Source: CAZDBA01 sp964503615 (GTDB taxonomy: Bacteria > Planctomycetota > Planctomycetia > Pirellulales > Pirellulaceae). Taken from it: a DNA stretch of 36,709 nucleotides. The notes under the pieces are model-generated. The model was not told where the DNA came from and ran no database searches. It saw nothing but the letters and a program-made list of their open reading frames with translations. The first letter of the stretch is position 1; the number at the start of each line of letters is the position of its first letter. The stretch is taken from NCBI GenBank assembly GCA_964503615.1, contig CAZDBA010000027.1:1-36709 (forward strand). The letters are read 5' to 3'. Of this stretch, positions 32,252 through 36,709 are shown one piece after another. The position numbers and the translations under genes are program-made.

Positions 32252-32617
32252 ATGAACACTCAGCAAGTCGCCGAGAAACTGGTTGCGATGTGTCGAGAAG
32301 GTAAGAACAGAGAAGCGCTCGAAGAGCTTTACGCGGACAACTGCACCAGCCGCGAGATGCCTGGCATGCCCAATGATTTTGTAGAAGGCAAATCGGCAAT
32401 TACCAAAAAGTCCGAGGACTGGCATGCGACGGTCGAAGAGTTTCACAGTGGCGAAATCAGCGATCCACTGGTCGGCGGAGATTACTTTAGCTGTACCATG
32501 AAATTCGATATCACCTTCAAAGACAGAGGCCGCTCCCAGATGGAAGAGCTTTGCGTGTATAGCGTGCGCAACGGTAAAATCTCATCAGAGCAGTTCTTTT
32601 ACACGATGGGCGAATAA
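32252..32617 (+). CDS. SnoaL-like (NTF2-fold) protein
   Basis: The 121-residue protein fits the SnoaL/NTF2-like fold: an N-terminal helix pair (VAEKLVAMCREGKNREALEELYADNC), then VEGKSAITKKSEDW and a C-terminal beta sheet (DYFSCTMKFDITFKD, ELCVYSVRNGKISSEQFFY). Members are small cone-shaped proteins that act as isomerases, hydrolases or binding proteins; the role here cannot be deduced. ATG at 32252 is preceded by GGGAGAGAG at 32242-32250, a good ribosome binding site. It stands alone after the REP-like pair. Confidence 0.8.
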   Translation: MNTQQVAEKLVAMCREGKNREALEELYADNCTSREMPGMPNDFVEGKSAITKKSEDWHATVEEFHSGEISDPLVGGDYFSCTMKFDITFKDRGRSQMEELCVYSVRNGKISSEQFFYTMGE

Positions 32618-32907
32618 GCAAAATTCGTAAGGATCTTCATTCGGAATTTGCCAATATTGGGAAGTTGGCAGCGAATGGGGAGTGTGCGGAAAAACTGTCT
32701 AATTCAAATGGGACTTTTAAACCCTTTGAAAAACTCGGCATAAACCGCTCTAATTCGCTACAGCAAGTTCGGTAGGTGACATAGTGACCTGCACGGGTAA
32801 ACTTGCTTTGAAATTAAAACTTCTTATGCCGTCGTCTTCGCTCGTTCTGTTTCGGGCAGATCCACGGTCAGAAACAACTTCCAACACTCGGTACGAGGAG
32901 TATCTAA

Positions 32908-33723
32908 ATGACACGTTTACTATCAGTATTGGCACTTGCTGCCACCATCGCCGTCGTCGGCATCGTAGCCAGCGGAGGCTGCGGAGCGCGTATCAAAGTC
33001 TTTGGCAAATCGGTCGTTGATAAGGTCGACAAGGCTCTCGGTGAATTGAAAGTCAAAATGCAACAGATCGAGGATGAAAAAGCCAAGATCGAAGTGGATC
33101 TGAAAAAAGTCCGTAAAAGCCTTTACACTTCCGAAGCTAAGCTTGAATTGCTAACGAAAAAGAAGAAAGCGGCCGAAACAAAAATCGCTGACATCAAAGG
33201 GCGTGTCAAAAAATTGTCTGAGTTCATTAGCGAAGCTCAATCTTCAGAGAGTGGCTCAGTTGACGTTAAGGGTAAAACATATACGAAAAAGGATCTTCAG
33301 GCCGAAGCTGAGCGAATCACTTCTCAATTCGAAAATGCTAGTATCGAACTTGAAGGGTACCAACAACGGATGGATATCTATACCAAGTCGATTGCATTTT
33401 TAACAAAGCAAGAAAGTGCGGCGACAGATATGTTGGCTAAGCTGGATACTAAAATCAAAACTATTCGAACAAAGCGTGAGACGATCGAATCGGTTCAGAG
33501 TGATGCTATCTTGAATGCAGACAATACCTCATTAACCGAAAGGTTGGCTAAGCTGGCAGACGAAGTTGATGAAATGGATATCCTGTCCGATGTTGAATTT
33601 AAGATCGCACAGGACGACTTGGACAAGGTCGACATGGAGAATAACGAAGCGGACTCGATCTTTGCGGAAACGCCTAGTCTTGATGCAGCTCAGAGTAGCC
33701 TGCTAGACATTCTCGGTGAATAA
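32908..33723 (+). CDS. membrane-anchored or lipid-anchored coiled-coil protein 1
   Basis: The 271-residue protein has a hydrophobic N-terminus (LLSVLALAATIAVVGIVASG) ending in GGCG, a possible but non-canonical lipoprotein site, then mostly long helices rich in Lys, Glu and Ala. Coiled-coil heptads run from about residue 35 to 235, broken by a short non-helical GSVDVKGKTYTKKDL near 130. The middle region is homologous to protein 2 (for example VVDKVDKALGEL matches VVEKVDKALSEL, and IKTIRTKRETIES matches KKVIQTKRESLEA). The C-terminus is acidic with DSIFAETPSLD and LLDILGE. GAGGAG lies just upstream of ATG 32908. A terminator follows. I do not recognise a named family; PspA-like or ESCRT-III-like helical hairpins are one possibility. 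Confidence 0.75.
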   Translation: MTRLLSVLALAATIAVVGIVASGGCGARIKVFGKSVVDKVDKALGELKVKMQQIEDEKAKIEVDLKKVRKSLYTSEAKLELLTKKKKAAETKIADIKGRVKKLSEFISEAQSSESGSVDVKGKTYTKKDLQAEAERITSQFENASIELEGYQQRMDIYTKSIAFLTKQESAATDMLAKLDTKIKTIRTKRETIESVQSDAILNADNTSLTERLAKLADEVDEMDILSDVEFKIAQDDLDKVDMENNEADSIFAETPSLDAAQSSLLDILGE

Positions 33724-33749
33724 GAGTTAGAGCTGAGAACTTAATGATC

Positions 33750-33789
33750 AACGGCTAGCTGGAGGTGAACTTTGGCTGGCCGTTTTTTT
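33750..33789 (+). terminator. intrinsic terminator after coiled-coil gene 1
   Basis: AACGGCTAGC (33750-33759) pairs with GCTGGCCGTT (33775-33784), one G-T pair, followed by TTTTT. The first coiled-coil gene can therefore be transcribed apart from the next two. Confidence 0.88.
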
Positions 33790-33814
33790 GTTTGCTCTCA
33801 TCTTTGTGATGGGG

Positions 33815-33886
33815 CTAAACTTGAAACGCAAAGGCGCGAGGGCGCAGAGGAAATACTGCCAATCCAGTTAAAAGGGAATTCGAGTC
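33815..33886 (+). promoter_or_regulatory. leader region shared with coiled-coil gene 3
   Basis: This leader (CTAAACTTGAAACGCAAAGG to AAAGGGAATTCGAGTC) matches 35087-35157 over about 70 bases, including the same GGAATTCGAGT before the start codon. The copies must stem from duplication. Shared transcription or translation control of genes 2 and 3 is inferred. Confidence 0.7.
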
Positions 33887-34906
33887 ATGAAGAATTTTGC
33901 ACTTATCATCTCTTCCGCCGCTCTGACTGGCTTGGTTGTCTGGATCGTTATGGGGGGATTGAACGCAGATCGTCAGGGCACCAAAGATGATAGTGGCCCG
34001 GGCGAAAAAGCCTCGGTCAGCGAAGTCGAGTTTCGCAAGGAAATGGCAGAGGTTAAGAAAAGCCTGGGCGATCTGGCAGACAGAGTTTCGGAAATGGAGA
34101 AAGAACAGGAGGCACTGCGGTTGGCGAAAGGTGAGCAACCGGCAACTCAAAAAGAGGAAGATGCACGGGTAGCCATTCTTCCTAGACGAGTCGTTGAAAA
34201 GGTTGACAAAGCGTTGTCTGAACTCAACGCAAAAGCGAAGAAAGTTGAGGATAGGTTAACTCAAGTCGCAGCCGATTTATCGCCCATCCGAAGAAGCCTC
34301 TATGAATCGCAAGCGAAGGCCGATTTGTTGAATGGCAAAAGAGTTGCCACCGAATCAGCAATCGCCAACATTCGGGACCAACAGGAAGAGTTGACCGAAT
34401 TCGTCAATGAAGCCAGGGATTCGGAAGATGGCGCCGTCGATATCAATGGTAGTTCGTTTAATGTTAAAGATCTCGAGTCAATGGCCGAGCAGCTAAGTAG
34501 AAAGTTCAATCAGTTTACGGGGCGTTTGCGGACTTATCAGGAAAAGGAAGTTGCGTACACGAATGCAATATCAGTGCTCGAATCAAAGGAACAAAACGCT
34601 CGTGATTTTTTGGAAGAACTCGAAACACAGAAAAAGGTAATACAAACTAAACGTGAATCGCTTGAGGCGATAAAAGCGCATTTGATATTGAACGCCTCCG
34701 ACTCGGCGCTAATCGAGAGGATTTCGAAGATGGCCGATTCGGTTGAGGGATTGCATTTCTTGTCAAATGAAGAGTTTGAATTGAGGCGTGCCGAAATTAA
34801 CACAAGTGTCGAAATAAATTCTGAAGATGTCGACAGCTTGTTTTCGGAGTCGAATGATCTTGAATCGACCGAAGAATTGCTCAATGACCTTTTAAACGAA
34901 AAATAG
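33887..34906 (+). CDS. membrane-anchored coiled-coil protein 2 (mosaic)
   Basis: The 339-residue protein begins with a signal anchor, NFALIISSAALTGLVVWIVMGGL, nearly the same as in protein 3. Residues about 40-85 are an acidic helix. From about residue 97 (RRVVEKVDKALSEL) to the end it is homologous to protein 1, including TEFVNEARDSEDGAVDINGS, KKVIQTKRESLEA, LILNASDSALIERISKMAD and FLSNEEFELRRAEI. It is thus built from a protein 3-type N-terminus and a protein 1-type body. The C-terminus is acidic (VDSLFSESNDLE, ELLNDLLNEK). It lies with most of its body outside the cytoplasmic membrane if the anchor keeps N-in orientation. ATG 33887 has AAGGG at about 33872-33876. Function is unknown. Confidence 0.75.
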   Translation: MKNFALIISSAALTGLVVWIVMGGLNADRQGTKDDSGPGEKASVSEVEFRKEMAEVKKSLGDLADRVSEMEKEQEALRLAKGEQPATQKEEDARVAILPRRVVEKVDKALSELNAKAKKVEDRLTQVAADLSPIRRSLYESQAKADLLNGKRVATESAIANIRDQQEELTEFVNEARDSEDGAVDINGSSFNVKDLESMAEQLSRKFNQFTGRLRTYQEKEVAYTNAISVLESKEQNARDFLEELETQKKVIQTKRESLEAIKAHLILNASDSALIERISKMADSVEGLHFLSNEEFELRRAEINTSVEINSEDVDSLFSESNDLESTEELLNDLLNEK

Positions 34907-35086
34907 TCAAACCAGATGGTTCATAGTTGGATTCGCCAGAATTCTCTTTGGCAATGAGATGAATCGGACTTCCGCAACGACCGGTTTGAAATTGCCCTCT
35001 AGTGATTTTTGTAGGCTACGAAGCTAAGATGGAAATCGGTGGCGGGCAGGAGGTAGGCAGGTCAACTGGCGGTTGTTTCAGTGACC

Positions 35087-35157
35087 TAAATTTGAACGCA
35101 AAGGCCCAAAGGGCACGGAAGAAATGCTCCTGACCCTGTTAAAAAGGAATTCGAGTT
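35087..35157 (+). promoter_or_regulatory. leader region shared with coiled-coil gene 2
   Basis: Homologous to 33815-33886, with AACGCAAAGGC near the start and AAAAAGGAATTCGAGTT before ATG. A purine-rich AAGGCCCAAAGGGCA stretch in the middle is self-complementary in part. The two leaders differ by scattered substitutions and one base deletion. Confidence 0.7.
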
Positions 35158-35748
35158 ATGAAAAACGTTTTACTTATCATTTTTTTTGCTGCCGTGACCG
35201 GCGTGATTGTTTGGATCGCGATGGGCGGTTTGAAATCGCAACTGGAAGTCGCCAAAGATAAATTGACTAGTGACAGCCCGCTGGTCAAAGAGGAAGATCT
35301 TCGAAATCAACTTACGGCGATTCAAATGCGGCGACAAAAAATCGCCGAAAAGATCGAATACATGGAAAAGAATCGGGATTCAACGCTTCAGGCTTTGCGT
35401 GACAAAGGGGTCCGAACAAAGGCTGATGCTGAGGGCGATCCAGAGGCACTAATGGCGCTACAAAGTCTCAAGGGTTGGATGAGTGGGATCAAAGAGTTTC
35501 AGGTCCACTTGGAAAACTGTGACAAGGCGATCCCGCGTCTCAAAGCGGTCTTGGAGAAAATGAGCCAAGAGCGTTTGACTGAATCGCTTGGCTTGACTGA
35601 AGAAGAGCAAGTCGGGCTTCGCGCGATCGAGATGGAGCTGGATGACCGGCTCGGAATCGACGACAACGACATCTTTGGCGATCAGGAGATCGACGATTTG
35701 CTCAAACAGGCAAACGAAGAAAGTGGAGTCGAGTTGGAGCTCAATTGA
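35158..35748 (+). CDS. membrane-anchored coiled-coil protein 3
   Basis: The 196-residue protein starts with the same kind of anchor as protein 2 (NVLLIIFFAAVTGVIVWIAMGGL), then a helical, charged body with heptad-like patterns (LRNQLTAIQMRRQKIAEKIEYME at about 50-72, and IKEFQVHLENCDKAIPRLKAVLEKM at about 112-136). It lacks the protein 1/2 body. The C-terminus is acidic, with DNDIFGDQEIDDLLKQ, similar in style to the ends of proteins 1 and 2. ATG at 35158 is preceded by AAAAAGGAA at about 35141-35149. It is the last of the three tandem genes; a REP-like hairpin follows. Function is unknown. Confidence 0.75.
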   Translation: MKNVLLIIFFAAVTGVIVWIAMGGLKSQLEVAKDKLTSDSPLVKEEDLRNQLTAIQMRRQKIAEKIEYMEKNRDSTLQALRDKGVRTKADAEGDPEALMALQSLKGWMSGIKEFQVHLENCDKAIPRLKAVLEKMSQERLTESLGLTEEEQVGLRAIEMELDDRLGIDDNDIFGDQEIDDLLKQANEESGVELELN

Positions 35749-35791
35749 ATTGGGGTGATCTAGTTGCCCGTCCAATTTGAGTTGACTGGTT

Positions 35792-35812
35792 GTAGTGCGG
35801 GCTTCAGCCTGC
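35792..35812 (+). repeat. REP-like GTAG hairpin (type B, single)
   Basis: GTAG (35792-35795) is followed by GCGGGCT and AGCCTGC arms (35797-35803 and 35806-35812) around a TC loop, with one G-T pair. It sits in the gap between the convergent genes at 35748 and 35832 and could also act as a bidirectional barrier. The same architecture is seen at 32070-32126. Confidence 0.65.
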
Positions 35813-35831
35813 ATTCCGCCTGCTGATCCGC

Positions 35832-36709
35832 TTATACCTCAGTCACTGTCACTTTGGTCTTTACTTTGTCTTTGCTCAGCAATGCGGGCCAGTAGCTGAT
35901 GATCTCGGAAGCTTTTGGGCGACCACCTGCGAAACCGGTTACGCCGGGAGGGCCACTGGTGACCAAAGGCACGATCTCCATCCCCAAGCGATCCAGTTTT
36001 GCTTTTTCATTGCTACGCGCGCCGATCCGCAGGATCACCTCGGCAGGGTCGCTAGGGGCGGGGGTGATTCCGGCGTGGCAAACGTTGGTGCCCACAATCT
36101 CAACGAATTTCTCGTCATCGGTAAACGTAACGCCGTCCAATGCGACTCGATCGAAAACGATGTCGGCACATAATTTGGCTTTGTCTACCGCGTCGGGTCC
36201 GGCAACGGTCAATTGGCTGATCACTTTGTATCCCTCATGGAACGCGATCGAGACCTTGTAAGTGTCCGTTGCGGGTTTGCCTTTGATACCGGAAACGTGA
36301 ACTCGATCTTCTCCAATCTGCTTTAATTGAATCGAGGTAAAATCGGCGACGCAATCGGGCGTGATGTAGGAGGCGGGATTGCTCATCTCGTAAACCAATT
36401 GCGAAGTCACCGTTTCGATCGAAACTTTGCCACCGGTTCCTTCGTGTTTAGTAACGACAAAAGTGCCATCCGGCGAGGCCTCGATAATCGGGTAGCCGAT
36501 CCGAGCCATATCCGGGATCTCGCGCCAATGTACAAAGTTCCCGCCCGTGCATTGGGCTCCACACTCAACGATATGCCCAGCGATCGTTCCCGCCGCCAGT
36601 AAATCGTTGTTGCTCATGTCCCAACCAAATTCATACATCATTGGAGCCAACACTACCGAGGGATCGGTCGCGCGGCCGGTGATCACGATGTCAGCACCTT
36701 GTTTGAGCG
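35832..36709 (-). CDS. acyclic terpene utilisation AtuA-family protein (DUF1446), partial
   Basis: The gene is cut by the window edge: the frame stays open to the last base, and the GTG at 36686 is internal (codons before it read Gly-Ala-Asp-Ile). The visible part is the C-terminal 290 or so residues of an AtuA/DUF1446 protein, recognised from ADIVITGRATDPSVVLAP, IAGHIVECGAQCTGGNF and GYPIIEASPDGTFVVTKHEG, and ending with VPLVTSGPPGVTGFAGGRP. AtuA was named from acyclic terpene breakdown in Pseudomonas, but its exact reaction is not established, and most family members lie outside such pathways. No other atu gene is visible here. The C-terminus is convergent with coiled-coil gene 3. Confidence 0.88.
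   Translation of the reverse strand, partial: LKQGADIVITGRATDPSVVLAPMMYEFGWDMSNNDLLAAGTIAGHIVECGAQCTGGNFVHWREIPDMARIGYPIIEASPDGTFVVTKHEGTGGKVSIETVTSQLVYEMSNPASYITPDCVADFTSIQLKQIGEDRVHVSGIKGKPATDTYKVSIAFHEGYKVISQLTVAGPDAVDKAKLCADIVFDRVALDGVTFTDDEKFVEIVGTNVCHAGITPAPSDPAEVILRIGARSNEKAKLDRLGMEIVPLVTSGPPGVTGFAGGRPKASEIISYWPALLSKDKVKTKVTVTEV

Noticed and set aside
32070..35812. CRISPR array formed by the short repeats
   Set aside because: The copies are few, far apart, diverged and paired in inverted orientation, with no regular spacers and no cas genes.

Overview
The window looks like chromosomal DNA of a planctomycete, most likely of the Pirellulaceae lineage. This rests on family content: a TIGR02996 repeat-companion protein, two-domain DUF1080 hydrolase, DUF4332 helix-hairpin-helix modules, an ArsC-type selenoprotein, several secreted proteins without recognised families, and dispersed GTAG-type hairpin repeats. 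Base composition is mixed, roughly half G+C by eye. Gene density is moderate, both strands are used, and no prophage, insertion sequence, CRISPR array, rRNA or convincing tRNA was seen.

Layout. 1-675: no convincing gene, one dispersed repeat. 676-6.5 kb: a TIM-barrel sugar phosphate isomerase-like protein with an Ala/Glu/Gly-rich tail, a convergent TIGR02996 protein, then a likely two-gene envelope unit (membrane-anchored TPR-like protein and a polysaccharide export protein with a strong terminator). 6.7-12 kb, minus strand: SRPBCC protein, double DUF1080 protein, trypsin-like protease and a four-ACT aspartate kinase. 12.2-14.9 kb, plus strand: AMP nucleosidase, a solitary DNA methyltransferase and EpmA-like EF-P lysine ligase, closely spaced. 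15.4-20.5 kb: a PcfJ-like protein and a 1190-residue YhaN/SMC-like ATPase fused to two DUF4332 modules. 20.7-21.1 kb: an ArsC/Spx-like selenoprotein with an in-frame UGA and a clean SECIS-type hairpin. 21.1-24.2 kb, minus strand: XerC-type recombinase, a small conserved-looking protein and a helix-turn-helix protein. 24.4-26.4 kb: two planctomycete-type proteins of unknown function.

26.6-30.6 kb is the translation cluster rpmI-rplT-pheS-pheT. It is unusual because an intrinsic terminator lies after rpmI, another after rplT, and a large palindromic repeat lies between pheS and pheT. PheT lacks the N-terminal OB-fold tRNA-binding domain. A GT4 glycosyltransferase and a SnoaL-like protein follow. 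32.9-35.7 kb holds three tandem, mosaic, membrane-anchored coiled-coil proteins, the best candidate here for an undescribed multi-gene system. The window ends inside an AtuA (DUF1446) gene on the minus strand.

The strongest discoveries are the selenoprotein gene, which a standard gene caller would truncate, the coiled-coil trio, the ATPase-DUF4332 fusion, and the terminator-partitioned ribosomal protein/PheRS cluster. All functional statements rest on reading motifs by eye; no database search was run.
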